Below are positions 40,623-49,948 of a stretch of 64,000 nucleotides of DNA, piece after piece (the stretch's first letter is position 1; each line of letters opens with the position of its first letter). Origin of the DNA: Streptomyces sp. NBC_01231. GTDB lineage: Bacteria; Actinomycetota; Actinomycetes; Streptomycetales; Streptomycetaceae. The notes beneath the pieces are model-generated. The model saw only the letters and a list, made by a program, of their open reading frames with translations. It had not been told where the DNA came from and made no database searches. Position numbers and translations under genes: made by a program. The stretch is taken from assembly GCA_035999765.1 (NCBI GenBank), contig CP108521.1, forward strand, positions 6,324,001 to 6,388,000. Reading direction: 5' to 3'.

Positions 40623-42376
40623 CAGTACTTACGCTCCATCGGCTGGTAGCGGGTCTGGACGACCGGCTTGTAGTCCAGGCGGACGGTCTCGCTGCCGTCG
40701 TCGCCCACCTCGCGGTACGCCATGGTGTGGCGCATGAAGTTGACGTCGTCGCGGTTCGGGTAGTCCTCGCGGTAGTGACCGCCGCGTGACTCCTTGCGGG
40801 CCAGCGCGGACAACGCCATGACCTCGGCCAGGTCGAGCAGGTTGCCCAGCTCGACGGCCTCCAGCAGGTCCGTGTTGAACCGCTTGCCCTTGTCCTGGAT
40901 CGAGACGTTCAGGTAGCGCTCGCGCAGCTCCGCGATCTTCTCGACCGCCGTCTTGATCGTCTGCTCCGTGCGGAACACCATGACGTTCGCGTCCATGGTC
41001 TCCTGCAGCTCGCGCCGCAGCACCGAGACCCGCTCGGTGCCGGTGGCGTCGCGCAGGCGCTCCACCTGGGCGATCACCAGCTCCGCGGGGTTCTCCGGCA
41101 GCTCGACGAAGTCGGCCTTCTGGGAGTACTCGGCGGCGGCGATGCCCGCGCGCTTGCCGAACACGTTGATGTCCAGGAGGGAGTTCGTGCCCAGGCGGTT
41201 CGCGCCGTGCACCGACACACAGGCGACCTCGCCGGCGGCGTACAGGCCGGGCACGACCGTCGTGTTGTCCGCCAGGACCTCGCCCTCGACGTTCGTCGGG
41301 ATGCCGCCCATCGCGTAGTGCGCGGTGGGCTGGATCGGGATCGGGTCCGTGTACGGCTCGATGCCCAGGTAGGTGCGCGCGAACTCGGTGATGTCCGGGA
41401 GCTTGGCGTCGAGCTGCTCCGGCGGGAGGTGGGTGAGGTCCAGGTAGACGTGGTCGCCTTCCGGCCCGCAGCCGCGGCCTTCCCGGATCTCCGTGTAGAT
41501 GGACCTCGATACGACGTCTCGCGACGCCAGGTCCTTCATCACCGGCGCGTACTTCTCCATGAAGCGCTCGCCGTCCTTGTTGCGGAGGATGCCGCCCTCA
41601 CCACGGGCGCCCTCCGTCAGCAGGATGCCCATGCGCCAGATGCCGGTCGGGTGGAACTGGAAGAACTCCATGTCCTCCAGGGGCAGGCCCCGGCGGTAGA
41701 CCGCGGCCTGGCCGTCACCGGTCAGCGTGTGCGCGTTCGACGTCACCTTGAAGAACTTGCCGCAGCCGCCGGACGCGTAGATCACGGCCTTCGCCTGGAA
41801 GATGTGGATCTCGCCGGTCGCGAGTTCGTAGGCGACGACACCGGCCGACCGCTTCACGCCGTCGACCTCGGTGATCAGCTGGTCCAGGACGTAGAACTCG
41901 TTGAAGAACTCCACGCCCTCCTTGACGCAGTTCTGGTACAGCGTCTGGAGGATCATGTGGCCGGTGCGGTCGGCCGCGTAGCAGGAGCGGCGGACCGGGG
42001 CCTCGCCGTGGTTCCGGCTGTGACCGCCGAAGCGGCGCTGGTCGATCGTCCCGTTGGGCGTCCGGTTGAACGGCAGGCCCATCTTCTCCAGGTCGAGGAC
42101 CGAGTCGATGGCCTCCTTCGCCAGGATCTCGGCGGCGTCCTGGTCGACCAGGTAGTCACCGCCCTTGACCGTGTCGAAGGTGTGCCACTCCCAGTTGTCC
42201 TCCTCCACGTTGGCCAGCGCGGCGGCCATGCCGCCCTGCGCGGCGCCCGTGTGGGAGCGGGTGGGGTAGAGCTTGGTGAGCACCGCGGTGCGGCTGCGCT
42301 TCGTCGACTCGATGGCCGCGCGCATGCCCGCACCACCGGCGCCGACGATGACGGTGTCGTACTTGTGGATCTTCAT
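40622..42376 (-). CDS. sdhA: Succinate dehydrogenase flavoprotein subunit
   Basis: 584 residues. The FAD domain starts [19 protein letters not shown], and the covalent FAD histidine is in [16 protein letters not shown]. Further motifs are [20 protein letters not shown], the catalytic region [12 protein letters not shown] with arginine, and [10 protein letters not shown]. It oxidises succinate to fumarate. Length and motifs are standard. The gene sits between sdhD (19 bases upstream) and sdhB, in the order C-D-A-B. Confidence 0.97.
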   Translation of the reverse strand: MKIHKYDTVIVGAGGAGMRAAIESTKRSRTAVLTKLYPTRSHTGAAQGGMAAALANVEEDNWEWHTFDTVKGGDYLVDQDAAEILAKEAIDSVLDLEKMGLPFNRTPNGTIDQRRFGGHSRNHGEAPVRRSCYAADRTGHMILQTLYQNCVKEGVEFFNEFYVLDQLITEVDGVKRSAGVVAYELATGEIHIFQAKAVIYASGGCGKFFKVTSNAHTLTGDGQAAVYRRGLPLEDMEFFQFHPTGIWRMGILLTEGARGEGGILRNKDGERFMEKYAPVMKDLASRDVVSRSIYTEIREGRGCGPEGDHVYLDLTHLPPEQLDAKLPDITEFARTYLGIEPYTDPIPIQPTAHYAMGGIPTNVEGEVLADNTTVVPGLYAAGEVACVSVHGANRLGTNSLLDINVFGKRAGIAAAEYSQKADFVELPENPAELVIAQVERLRDATGTERVSVLRRELQETMDANVMVFRTEQTIKTAVEKIAELRERYLNVSIQDKGKRFNTDLLEAVELGNLLDLAEVMALSALARKESRGGHYREDYPNRDDVNFMRHTMAYREVGDDGSETVRLDYKPVVQTRYQPMERKY

Positions 42377-42395
42377 GATTCTCGCAGCCCCGTGC

Positions 42396-42878
42396 CTAGC
42401 GGATGTTCGGGTCGAAGGTGAAGATCACCAGCGTGCCCAGCAGGATGGTGAACACCGTGGCCGTGTAGAGCAGGCCCTTCAGCCACAGCCGGGTGTTCGC
42501 GCGCTCCGCGTAGTCGTTGATGATCGTGCGCAGGCCGTTGGCGCCGTGCAGCATCGCGAGCCACAGCATCAGCAGGTCCCAGACCTGCCAGAACGGGGAC
42601 GCCCAGCGGCCCGCCACGAAGGCGAAGCCGATCTTGGAGACGCCGCCGTCGAGCACGAGCTGGATCAGCAGGTGGCCGATGACCAGGACGACCAGCACGA
42701 TGCCGGACAGGCGCATGAACAGCCAGGCGGCCATCTCGAAGTTGCCCCGTGTGGTCTTCGGGGTCTTCTTGGTGCGCTGACGCGGGGCCTCGATGAACGG
42801 GGCGGGGTTGTCGACGCTGTAGAGGGACTGGCCCTCGACGGGGCCGATACCGGCCGCGGTCTTCTCAGTAGTGGACAT
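42396..42878 (-). CDS. sdhD: Succinate dehydrogenase membrane anchor subunit
   Basis: 160 residues with three membrane helices ([66 protein letters not shown]). The RLSGIVL...H and LHGANGLR motifs are those that bind heme b and quinone. ATG 42878 has GGAG nine bases before it and lies five bases after the end of sdhC. A hydrophilic N-terminal segment of about 45 residues precedes the first helix, as in other Streptomyces. Confidence 0.92.
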   Translation of the reverse strand: MSTTEKTAAGIGPVEGQSLYSVDNPAPFIEAPRQRTKKTPKTTRGNFEMAAWLFMRLSGIVLVVLVIGHLLIQLVLDGGVSKIGFAFVAGRWASPFWQVWDLLMLWLAMLHGANGLRTIINDYAERANTRLWLKGLLYTATVFTILLGTLVIFTFDPNIR

Positions 42879-42883
42879 GGGGG

Positions 42884-43264
42884 TCAGCTCCCGAACAGTT
42901 CACGAGCGGCGTGGCCGAGGACGGGGTAGATGGCCCCGAGCATCAGCACGACCCACACGCCGGCGACGGCCCAGAACATCTGCTTCTGGTAGCGCGGGCC
43001 CTTCGACCAGAAGTCGACGGCGATGACGCGCAGGCCGTTGAGAGCGTGGAACAGGATGGCGGCGACGAGGCCGTACTCCAGGCACGCGACGAGCGGGGTC
43101 TTGTAGGTGGCCACGACCTTGTCGTAGTCCTCTGGGGAGACACGGACGAGCGCGGTGTCAAGGACGTGAACGAACAGGAAGAAGAAGATGAGGACGCCGG
43201 TGACTCGATGAGCCACCCAGGACCACATTCCTTCCCGGCCGCGGTACAGCGTTCCAGCCGGCAC
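42884..43264 (-). CDS. sdhC: Succinate dehydrogenase cytochrome b556 subunit
   Basis: 126 residues, three helices. SWVAHRVTGVLIFFFLFVHVLD carries the histidines and arginine expected for heme b and quinone binding, and ALNGLRVIAVDFW follows. GTG 43264 (MPAGTLYRGREG) is preferred because GGAGGG lies seven bases before it and the length fits the family; the open frame to 43342 adds 26 unlikely residues. It is the first gene of the operon. Confidence 0.92.
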   Translation of the reverse strand: MPAGTLYRGREGMWSWVAHRVTGVLIFFFLFVHVLDTALVRVSPEDYDKVVATYKTPLVACLEYGLVAAILFHALNGLRVIAVDFWSKGPRYQKQMFWAVAGVWVVLMLGAIYPVLGHAARELFGS

Positions 43265-43376
43265 GGAAGAACCCTCCGGGAGCGGGGATTGGGGGGCCGC
43301 GCCGGCTTTGGTGTCGGTCGGGCCCGGCCGGGTACGGTCCACCGGCCCCCAGCATCGTAGCGATGCGCTGCCGCTG

Positions 43377-43406
43377 GGCTTACGCCGGGCCTGACGGTGT
43401 GATCAA
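43377..43406 (-). promoter_or_regulatory. Probable sdh operon promoter
   Basis: On the minus strand TTGATC (43406-43401) is followed after 18 bases by TAAGCC (43382-43377), about 110 bases before sdhC. The boxes fit a housekeeping promoter reasonably; no operator was recognised. Confidence 0.45.
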
Positions 43407-43457
43407 AGTGGCACGCGTATGGGTGAGCGTTCGCGGGTTATGGGGTGGAGTGTTCTG

Positions 43458-44105
43458 TTATCTGCCAGGTGTGGCGCCGTGGGGGCTGGTCGCGCCGTTG
43501 CCCGCGCCCCTGAGGTGGGCCACCAGTCGTCCTCTCGCGAGGCGCCGGAGTTCCTCTGCCGTGACCACCCGTTCTTCGTCCGCATCGTTTGCCAATCGTG
43601 ACCGGATGGCCGCCATGAGGTGGTCGGCGAACTCCGAGGCGGAAACCCCGTCCAGGCATATGGCGAACGTGTGTCCGAATCGGATCTCGTAGGCCGCTCG
43701 GGCCGCGTCCAACGCCATGTGGGCGGCCGAATGCGCGCTCTCGGGCAGTGTCGGCGCTGATTCTCCGGCCAGGGCCTCGGTCAGATCCCCCGGCGTCAGG
43801 TCGTACGCCGCCTCGTCGGACGCGGCCAGCAGGGCGTCCAGGGTCGGGTACGGGCGGTGGGCGCTGATGCGGTGGGCCCAGCGGGGGCTGCGGAGGCAGT
43901 CGGCGAGGAAGGGTTCCAGCTCGTCGGCGGGGGCGGTGTTGAACTGCTCCAGTGGGGAACGCGGGCCGGGTGTGTCCCGGGTCTGCGCGGGCAGCGACGG
44001 TATGGCTACTTGGCCAGGGAGGTGTGTGGGCGTCACGTGTGTTTCGGCAGATGATGGCGTGAGGTGATGTGAGAGATGTGGCGTCACGGTATCGAGAGCG
44101 GTCAT
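43458..44105 (-). CDS. OHCU-decarboxylase-fold protein lacking catalytic residues
   Basis: About 215 residues. From residue 50 on it follows 2-oxo-4-hydroxy-4-carboxy-5-ureidoimidazoline decarboxylase, the last enzyme of uric-acid breakdown to allantoin: LEQFNTAPADELEPFLADCLRSPRWAHRI, RPYPTLDALLAASDEA, YEIRFGHTFAICLDG and RLANDADEERVVTAEELRRLA. The H-P-R-I-G motif with the catalytic histidine and the following E-Q pair are absent (LAGESAPTLPESAHSA instead). It is therefore probably not an active decarboxylase. The N-terminal 50 residues are low-complexity. ATG 44105 has a weak leader. No other purine-degradation gene is nearby. Confidence 0.65.
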   Translation of the reverse strand: MTALDTVTPHLSHHLTPSSAETHVTPTHLPGQVAIPSLPAQTRDTPGPRSPLEQFNTAPADELEPFLADCLRSPRWAHRISAHRPYPTLDALLAASDEAAYDLTPGDLTEALAGESAPTLPESAHSAAHMALDAARAAYEIRFGHTFAICLDGVSASEFADHLMAAIRSRLANDADEERVVTAEELRRLARGRLVAHLRGAGNGATSPHGATPGR

Positions 44106-44201
44106 CGCGTGTCCGACGGATGCCCGAATTTCATCCGAACGGGAGAGTTTCAGAACGTGTGGTGGACACATGCGGATGTCCCTAGGGCCTAGGTTGGCGC
44201 C

Positions 44202-45869
44202 GTGAGTGGGCACAGGCGCCGGACGCGGGCGAAGAGCGCGTTGAAGCAGACGTGGGTGCTGATCGTCGCGGTGGTTGTCGTGACAGTCGCGGCCGGCGTG
44301 AGTCTCGGGATGTGGGCCACCAGCGGGGACAGCGGTGACAGCGGGCCCACGGTGTCGGCGCAGCGGCAGCCCTCCCAGAGCGCCTCCGCCTGCTCCTCGG
44401 CCGACGGCTCGACGGCCCCGAGTCCCACGCCCACCGGCTCGTACCCGCTGTCGAACGCGCCGCGCACCATCCCCGCCGTCCGTGCGCACACCCCCGCGCG
44501 CGGCCCCGGCTGGAAACCGGCGAAGGGACTGCGGGTCGTGGTGAGCGACCGGGAGCTGGCCGACGAGGGCCGCCTGGTCGCCGGTGAGCTGGGGCTGGCG
44601 TACGGGGGCGAGAAGGACGACGTGTGCGCCGGGGACGTACGACTGGCGCTGAACGACGACGAGGGCGCGGACCCGGAGTCGTACGCCATGACCGTGCGCG
44701 GTGGGCGGGTGACCATCAGCGGGCCGGACGAGGCCGGGGTGTTCTACGGGACCCGCACGCTCAAGCAGGAGGTGCGCGGCGGCGGCGCGGCGCCGGAGGG
44801 CGCGGTGCGTGACGAGCCGGCCAAGCCGGTGCGCGGGCTCATGCTGGACATCGCGCGCAAGCACTTCACGGCGGACTGGATCGAGGACCGCGTCCGGGAG
44901 CTCGGCGATCTGAAGTTCAACCAGCTGGGGCTGCACTTCTCGGACGACCAGGGATTCCGGATCGAGTCCGACTCGCACCCCGAGATCGTCTCCCAGCAGC
45001 ACCTGACGAAGGCGGAGGTCAAGAAGATCGTCGACCTCGCTGCCAGTCGGCACATCACGGTCGTGCCGGAGATCGACTCGCCGGGGCATCTGGGCGCCGT
45101 GATCGCCGCGCACCCGGACCTCCAGCTGCGCAACGCGCAGGGCGTGGCGACGCGGGGCGCGGTCGACATCTCCGATCCCGAGGCCGGGGAGATCGTCGAC
45201 GACCTGCTGAACGAGTACGCCGGTCTCTTCCCCGGCACACCGTGGCATCTCGGCGGCGACGAGTACCAGGCGCTGACGGTGACCGACCCGCAGGCGTCCT
45301 ACCCGCAGCTGGCCAGTGCCGCCGCCGAGGCCTACGGCTCCGGCGCGACCGTCGCCGACCTCACCACCGGTTGGCTCAACGACCGGGCCGACACGGTCCG
45401 CGCCCACGACAAGAGCCCCCGCGCCTGGAACGACGGCTTCTTCCGGGGTACGTCCGTGCAGCCCGACAAGGACATCCAGGTGGCCTACTGGACGGGCAAG
45501 GAGATCGGGGCGCGGCAGCCGTTGGAGTATCTGCGCGAGGGACGGAAGATCGTCAACTACAACGACGAGTTCCTGTACTACGTCCTCGGGGAGCCGCTGA
45601 GCTTCGTCTATCCGACCGGGCAGCGGATCTACGAGCAGTGGACACCGCTCGTCGTGCGCGGCACGCAGCCGGTGCCCGCGAAGTACGACGACCAGATCCT
45701 CGGCGGGTCCTTCGCGGTCTGGTGCGACCTGGCGAACTCCCAGACCCAGGCGCAGGTCGCGGCCGGGATCCGGATGCCGCTGAGGGCGACCGTGCAGAAG
45801 TTGTGGGACCAGGGGAAGCCGGAGCTGTCCTGGACGGAGTTCAAGGCGCTCGCCGACCGGCTTGGCTGA
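44202..45869 (+). CDS. Beta-N-acetylhexosaminidase, glycoside hydrolase family 20
   Basis: 555 residues. A membrane helix (WVLIVAVVVVTVAAGVSLGMWA) and a Ser/Thr/Pro linker lead to a GH20b domain (GLRVVVSDRELADEG, YAMTVRGGRVTISGPDEAGVFYGTRTL) and the TIM barrel. Key pieces are RGLMLDIARKHF, VPEIDSPGHLGA and the catalytic pair in WHLGGDEY. It removes terminal GlcNAc/GalNAc from chito-oligosaccharides or cell-wall sugars at the cell surface. A TAGGTT box seven bases before GTG 44202 and no ribosome-binding site suggest a leaderless message. Confidence 0.9.
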   Translation: MSGHRRRTRAKSALKQTWVLIVAVVVVTVAAGVSLGMWATSGDSGDSGPTVSAQRQPSQSASACSSADGSTAPSPTPTGSYPLSNAPRTIPAVRAHTPARGPGWKPAKGLRVVVSDRELADEGRLVAGELGLAYGGEKDDVCAGDVRLALNDDEGADPESYAMTVRGGRVTISGPDEAGVFYGTRTLKQEVRGGGAAPEGAVRDEPAKPVRGLMLDIARKHFTADWIEDRVRELGDLKFNQLGLHFSDDQGFRIESDSHPEIVSQQHLTKAEVKKIVDLAASRHITVVPEIDSPGHLGAVIAAHPDLQLRNAQGVATRGAVDISDPEAGEIVDDLLNEYAGLFPGTPWHLGGDEYQALTVTDPQASYPQLASAAAEAYGSGATVADLTTGWLNDRADTVRAHDKSPRAWNDGFFRGTSVQPDKDIQVAYWTGKEIGARQPLEYLREGRKIVNYNDEFLYYVLGEPLSFVYPTGQRIYEQWTPLVVRGTQPVPAKYDDQILGGSFAVWCDLANSQTQAQVAAGIRMPLRATVQKLWDQGKPELSWTEFKALADRLG

Positions 45870-46332
45870 GGCTGGGCTGAGCTGGGAGGTACGGCGGGTG
45901 TGCTCGTGGGTGTGGCGAGGGGCACACCCCGGGGGGACGGCGAGGGCATGGCGAGGGCGTGTCGCGGGCGTGGCGGGGAGCGTGCCGGGAGCGGATCGCC
46001 ACGCCGAAGAGCGCGCCGTCGCCGAACAGCGGGCTGTCGCCGAACAGCGGGCTGTCGCCTGGGCCGCCGAGGCCGGGCACGCCGCGAGGCCGGGCACGCC
46101 GCGCGCTCGCGACCGTTGTTCGGCGTGCCGAGCGCGGATCCCCGCCCGCCGTCGCGTGCCGAGCGCGGATCCTGGCCCCGCCGTGAACGGGGTGGGCCGA
46201 GTTGGCCGAAACCTCTTCTTCCGGGTGGTCGACCCCGCGGCGTGGTCCCCCTGTGACACTCCCGGTCCGTCGCACGCAGTAAGGGGCAATGCGGGTTCCG
46301 TTAGGGATGACCGCCCGGCGTGGGAGGCGCGG
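45870..46332. repeat. Non-coding stretch built from short direct repeats
   Basis: No credible gene. Repeats seen: GTCGCCGAACAGCGGGCT twice in tandem plus a partial third copy (about 46018-46058), GAGGCCGGGCACGCCGC twice (about 46070-46101), and CGTGCCGAGCGCGGATCC twice (about 46124-46171). The 5' part (45900-45990) is made of GGCGAGGGC/GGCGTGGCG-like units. A promoter for the next gene is probably in 46200-46320 but is not obvious. Confidence 0.65.
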
Positions 46333-47061
46333 ATGAGCCTGGTGGAACTGATCGCTCAGGCCGACGAGCGCGGACTGGCCGCGAGTGGGCTGGCTTGTTT
46401 GGACCGATGTCTGCCCTTGCTGGGCGGCGATGACGAGATCCTGCGGCCGCTGTGGGCCGGGCTCGCGGACGAGGTGGACGCCGACGACTGGAGCGAACGG
46501 CTCGAGCAGGTGCGCGGCCGGCTCGGCCCCGCCCTCGCGAGCCCTGCGGTGACGACCTTGGGCGGGGAGGCCGCCGGCAGATGGTTCGGCGGCGGCGGGT
46601 CCGGGCCGGTCGGTAGGGCGTTCGTGGGCGGGGAACGCGGTGGCGGGAAGCCCGGCGGCAGGGAGTCGGGAGGCGGGGAGCCCGTCGATGGGCAAGCCGT
46701 CGATGGGGAGGCCGTGCTGCTCGCCCGTCGGATGCTCGCCGCCACCCCGTCCGCGCCCGGCGCCACCGAGGTTCGGTTGTGGGCCGACGCCTGCTCGGTC
46801 GCCGCGCTCCGGATTCACCGGCTCCTCGAGGGCGCGGCACCCGAGGACGCCGACGCCGCGTCGGTCGGCGCCCGCCGGGAGGGCCGTACGGAGGGCATGT
46901 CACCGCTTGTCGCCGCCGAGCTGCGCCGCCAGGTCGCCGTACTGGAGCTGCTCTCCGAACACGGCGCGGGCGGGCTGCGCAGGGCACTGGAGGTGTCGAC
47001 GGAGGGTCGGCGTGTGCTGCGCGCGGTGGTGTCGCGCCGGACCCGGGGGAAGCGGGGCTGA
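46333..47061 (+). CDS. Conserved hypothetical protein
   Basis: 242 residues, soluble, no signal or membrane helix. The N-terminal part is helical and Leu-rich (LVELIAQADERGLAASGLACLDRCLPLLGG). The middle (about residues 75-125) is a Gly-rich spacer with repeated GGGE/GGRE units, and the C-terminal part is helical again (LVAAELRRQVAVLELLSEHG). ATG 46333 follows GGGAGGCGC. I recall homologues only as uncharacterised Streptomyces proteins near sdh; no function can be given. Confidence 0.7.
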   Translation: MSLVELIAQADERGLAASGLACLDRCLPLLGGDDEILRPLWAGLADEVDADDWSERLEQVRGRLGPALASPAVTTLGGEAAGRWFGGGGSGPVGRAFVGGERGGGKPGGRESGGGEPVDGQAVDGEAVLLARRMLAATPSAPGATEVRLWADACSVAALRIHRLLEGAAPEDADAASVGARREGRTEGMSPLVAAELRRQVAVLELLSEHGAGGLRRALEVSTEGRRVLRAVVSRRTRGKRG

Positions 47062-47190
47062 GCGGCGCAAACCTCGGCGCTGGGCGAGTCCTGTGACTGT
47101 CGTGCGGTGGAGGTGGGGCGGTCCTGCACCGGTCCCGGGCACCCCCCGGATCCGGGTGACGAATCCCTGTGCCGCGGCGCTTTCCGGGGT

Positions 47191-47586
47191 GTGACGACCT
47201 ACCAGGAAACCAGGCCCTCAGCCGCCGCGAAGCCCGTGCGGTGGGCGGCGGACGCGGTGGCGACGATGCGCGAGGGGGCGCGACTGCGGCTCGACTACTC
47301 GGCGCAGAGTCTGTGGCGCGTCGACCGGATGATCGACGGACTGCGGCGGGAGGAGACGCCGTACGCCGCCGTGGACAGCGTCCTGCGCGGCTTCGGCGCG
47401 TACGCCGGTGAGGTGATCGCCCGCCAGTCCGGCGCGGAGTGGTGGGCGACCGGCGGCGACCACTGGATCCGCACCCCGGACGGCAGGATGTGGGACCCGA
47501 TCGACGAGGCGCGCCGCTGCTTCACGGGAGACGGATCGCTGCGGCTGCTGTGCCGGGACGCGACTCACGGGGCGGCGCTGCGGTAG
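47191..47586 (+). CDS. Conserved hypothetical protein
   Basis: 131 residues. The fold appears mixed: LRLDYSAQSLWRVDRMIDGL is followed by VLRGFGAYAGEVIARQSGAEWW and GDHWIRTPDGRMWDPIDEARRCF. The pattern of a helix, then GAYAGEV and a Trp-rich beta region resembles small proteins of the DUF3806 kind, but the match is from memory. The start GTG 47191 follows CGGGGT. It lies before the first of two sigma/membrane-protein pairs, on the same strand, 180 bases away. Confidence 0.65.
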   Translation: MTTYQETRPSAAAKPVRWAADAVATMREGARLRLDYSAQSLWRVDRMIDGLRREETPYAAVDSVLRGFGAYAGEVIARQSGAEWWATGGDHWIRTPDGRMWDPIDEARRCFTGDGSLRLLCRDATHGAALR

Positions 47587-47766
47587 CTCCGCGCTCTCGC
47601 GGTCGCCAGGCAGCGGCGGCCGGTCGGACGCGTGAGCCCCGCGGCCGAGGGCCCGAGGTGACACTTCTGCCGGTTCCGGCGCTGTTGAGCGTGGGGGGCG
47701 GAGGCAGACGGCGGCTGTGCCGGGGGCCGCGGATCCGCACGGACTCGGTACGAACGAGGACAGTTC

Positions 47767-48384
47767 TTGGGCCAGGGAGGCGTACCCCGCCGCGCGCAGG
47801 CGCACGACGGGGAACTGGGCGCGGCCGTCGCGCGGGCCCAGCAGGGTGACGAGGCGGCCTTCGCGGTCGCCTACCGGATCGTGCAGCCCGGACTGCTCGG
47901 GTATCTGCGCGGGATCGTCGGCGACGACGCCGAGGACGTGGCCTCCGACGCCTGGCTGGAGATCGCCCGGGACCTCGGGAGGTTCAAGGGCGACGGCGCG
48001 GGGTTCCGAGGCTGGAGCGCGACCATCGCCCGGCACCGTGCGCTGGACCATCTGCGCCGGCAGAAGGTGCGGCCGCGGCCGACGACGCTCGAACAGGACG
48101 TACTGGAGCTGCCCGGGCCCGGCAGCACGTACGACCAGGCGCTGGAGTCCATCTCCACGGAGCACGCCCTCGCCCTGGTCCGGGGTCTGCCCCGCGACCA
48201 GGCGGAGGCGGTGCTGCTGAGGGTGGTCGTGGGCCTGGACGGCCCCGCCGCCGCACGCGTCCTCGGCAAGCGGCCCGGCGCGGTGCGAACGGCCGCGTAC
48301 CGGGGTCTGAAGCGGCTGGCCGACCAGCTGGGCGGCGAGGGTGTGACGGATGACGGCCCCCGGACGCTGGGGGAGTCGACATGA
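47767..48384 (+). CDS. ECF-type RNA polymerase sigma factor, paralogue 1
   Basis: 205 residues. Region 2: VAYRIVQPGLLGYLRGIVGDD, AEDVASDAWLEIARDLGRFKG, WSATIARHRALDHLR. Region 4: LPRDQAEAVLLRVVVGLD, AARVLGKRPGAVRTAAYRGLKRL. It is about half identical to the sigma factor at 49949-50611. TTG 47767 has GAGGAC six bases upstream and is the best start I can find. The gene downstream encodes a single-pass membrane protein, probably its regulator. The upstream region has GAGGTGACACTTCTGCCGG (about 47656-47674), which may be promoter-related. Confidence 0.85.
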   Translation: MGQGGVPRRAQAHDGELGAAVARAQQGDEAAFAVAYRIVQPGLLGYLRGIVGDDAEDVASDAWLEIARDLGRFKGDGAGFRGWSATIARHRALDHLRRQKVRPRPTTLEQDVLELPGPGSTYDQALESISTEHALALVRGLPRDQAEAVLLRVVVGLDGPAAARVLGKRPGAVRTAAYRGLKRLADQLGGEGVTDDGPRTLGEST

Positions 48385-48507
48385 CAGGCGACGGTCGCGG
48401 GACGCCGACCGGCCGGGTGGGCCGTCGGACGACCGAACGATGCGGGACGAACAGGGCCGGCCAGGGGTGGACAGAGACGGACAGAGACGGACAGGGACGG
48501 ACACGGC

Positions 48508-49344
48508 ATGGGTGAGCGACACAACGGCAACCGGACACCGGGCCGTCAGCGTGTGCACCGCGCCTCCGACACCGCGCCCGGGTCCGCCCCCACCGTGGAG
48601 CTGGAGGACCTGCTCGGCGCCGCCCTGCGCGGGGGCCGGGTCGATGACGAGGGCGAGTCGCGGGCCGTGGCCGCCTTCCGGACCGCACGGGACGCGGGGG
48701 CGCACCGGACGCGTACCCGGCGCCGGGACGACTGGCGGCCCCGGGAGCGGCGGCGGGGTGCTTGGTCGGTGCGGGCGACGCTCTCCGTGGTTCTCGCGAG
48801 CCTCACGCTGGGCGGTGTCGCGTTCGCGGCGATCGGTACGGCGGGCGGCGACACGCACGGCGCGGGGGACGGGGCCGCCCGTCCGCATACGCCGACGAGC
48901 AGCGAGTCCCGGCCGAGCGCCCCGCACTCTCCCCGTCACCCGGCCTCCCGCACCGTCACCGCGCCCTCGGACCGGCCGGCCACCGCGAAGGACGCCCTGG
49001 CCCACTGTCGGGCGTACGCGAAGGTCGAGACCCAGGGCAAGGCGCTCGACTCGACGGCCTGGCAGCGGCTCGTCACGGCAGCGGATGGCGAGGCGAACGT
49101 CCGTGCCTACTGCGCGCAGCGACTGGCGGAGGCGACGTCCCGGGCCAAGGGCGACAGCAAGGACAAGGCGGACCTCAAGGGCAAGGCCGAACCGAAGGTC
49201 GATCCCAAGGCCGAATCCACCGACGGCCCCACCGACGGCCCCAACGCCGAACCCAAATCCGACTCCACAGCCGGATCAAGCGCGGAACCCAAGGCCGAAT
49301 CCACAGCCGGACCCAACGCCGATCCCAAGGCTGGGAAGAAGTAG
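48508..49344 (+). CDS. Single-pass membrane protein, probable sigma regulator, with Lys/Pro-rich tail
   Basis: 278 residues. Cytoplasmic part: VELEDLLGAALRGGRVDDEGESRAVAAFRTARDAG; membrane helix: ATLSVVLASLTLGGVAFAAIG; then a Ser/Pro linker and a module with two cysteines (ALAHCRAYAKVETQGKALDS through VRAYCAQRLAEA). It ends in about 70 residues of repeated KAEPK/DPKAEST units. The second pair's partner has the same order. The role as anti-sigma is inferred from position and layout; no zinc motif is present. Three 10-bp repeats (ACAGAGACGG, 48471-48500) lie just before ATG 48508. Confidence 0.72.
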   Translation: MGERHNGNRTPGRQRVHRASDTAPGSAPTVELEDLLGAALRGGRVDDEGESRAVAAFRTARDAGAHRTRTRRRDDWRPRERRRGAWSVRATLSVVLASLTLGGVAFAAIGTAGGDTHGAGDGAARPHTPTSSESRPSAPHSPRHPASRTVTAPSDRPATAKDALAHCRAYAKVETQGKALDSTAWQRLVTAADGEANVRAYCAQRLAEATSRAKGDSKDKADLKGKAEPKVDPKAESTDGPTDGPNAEPKSDSTAGSSAEPKAESTAGPNADPKAGKK

Positions 49345-49948
49345 TCGTACGGCCTCGTGGGCGGGTGGCCAAGGCAACGGCCGGAGCGGCCGGTCTTCTG
49401 ACCGGGCGAGTGCGATTGCCTGCGGTTGGGCCGCGCGGGGGCCTGACCTTTCCAGCACCGTGCACCCCGACTGCGCAGGATGCGGCCGGGTTGGGCGGCC
49501 CTCCATGTGTGGCGCACCGCTGCCAGGTATATCGGATTTCGCCGGGTCGATGGTCACCGGCGGTTCACGGGTTCCGTGCCTCGTCGCAGGTCAGAGGACG
49601 AAAACCACGGAGACGGCCGGGGCCGCCACCCCCCACAGGAGAGGCCCCGGCCGTCGCGCGGTACGGGTCGCGCGGCGGCCCGTACTTCCTACAGCGCCTG
49701 GGCTGCGTTTTCTGTCACACCGTTCCTGGGCACCCCCGTGCCACTCGCCACATCACGAGGTAGTTGCATCGTGGACGGACATGGACGAGCAGTGGTTTCA
49801 GGTCGTAACGTGCCTTTCGCGCCGGACGTGAAGTTGCGTGATCATCGCAACTATCACGGTCGAAGGCGGCGCGAAGCCAGCCGTGAAGCCGGCCCGGAAG
49901 CCGGCTCGAAGCGACCATCGACTCGACCATCTCTTGAGGTAAGCACGG
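49345..49948. other. Intergenic region between the two sigma pairs
   Basis: I see no gene in these 600 bases. It holds one strong hairpin (49613-49654) and the sequence TGTCACACCGTTC at 49713-49725, which recurs with one change (TGTCACACCCTTC) at 51719-51731 after the second pair. From about 49760 the base composition becomes richer in A/T (GTTGCGTGATCATCGCAACTATCACGG), probably the promoter area of the second sigma gene. Confidence 0.5.
49613..49654. terminator. Hairpin downstream of sigma pair 1
   Basis: ACGGCCGGGGCC (49613-49624) pairs perfectly with GGCCCCGGCCGT (49643-49654) over an 18-base C-rich loop, 270 bases after the first membrane-protein gene. Confidence 0.65.

Noticed and set aside
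43458..46289. Very long minus-strand frame (about 943 codons) across the hexosaminidase gene
   Set aside because: Only its last 215 codons have protein-like sequence; the rest is antisense to the GH20 gene, which has clear catalytic motifs on the plus strand. High-GC genomes give long open antisense frames.
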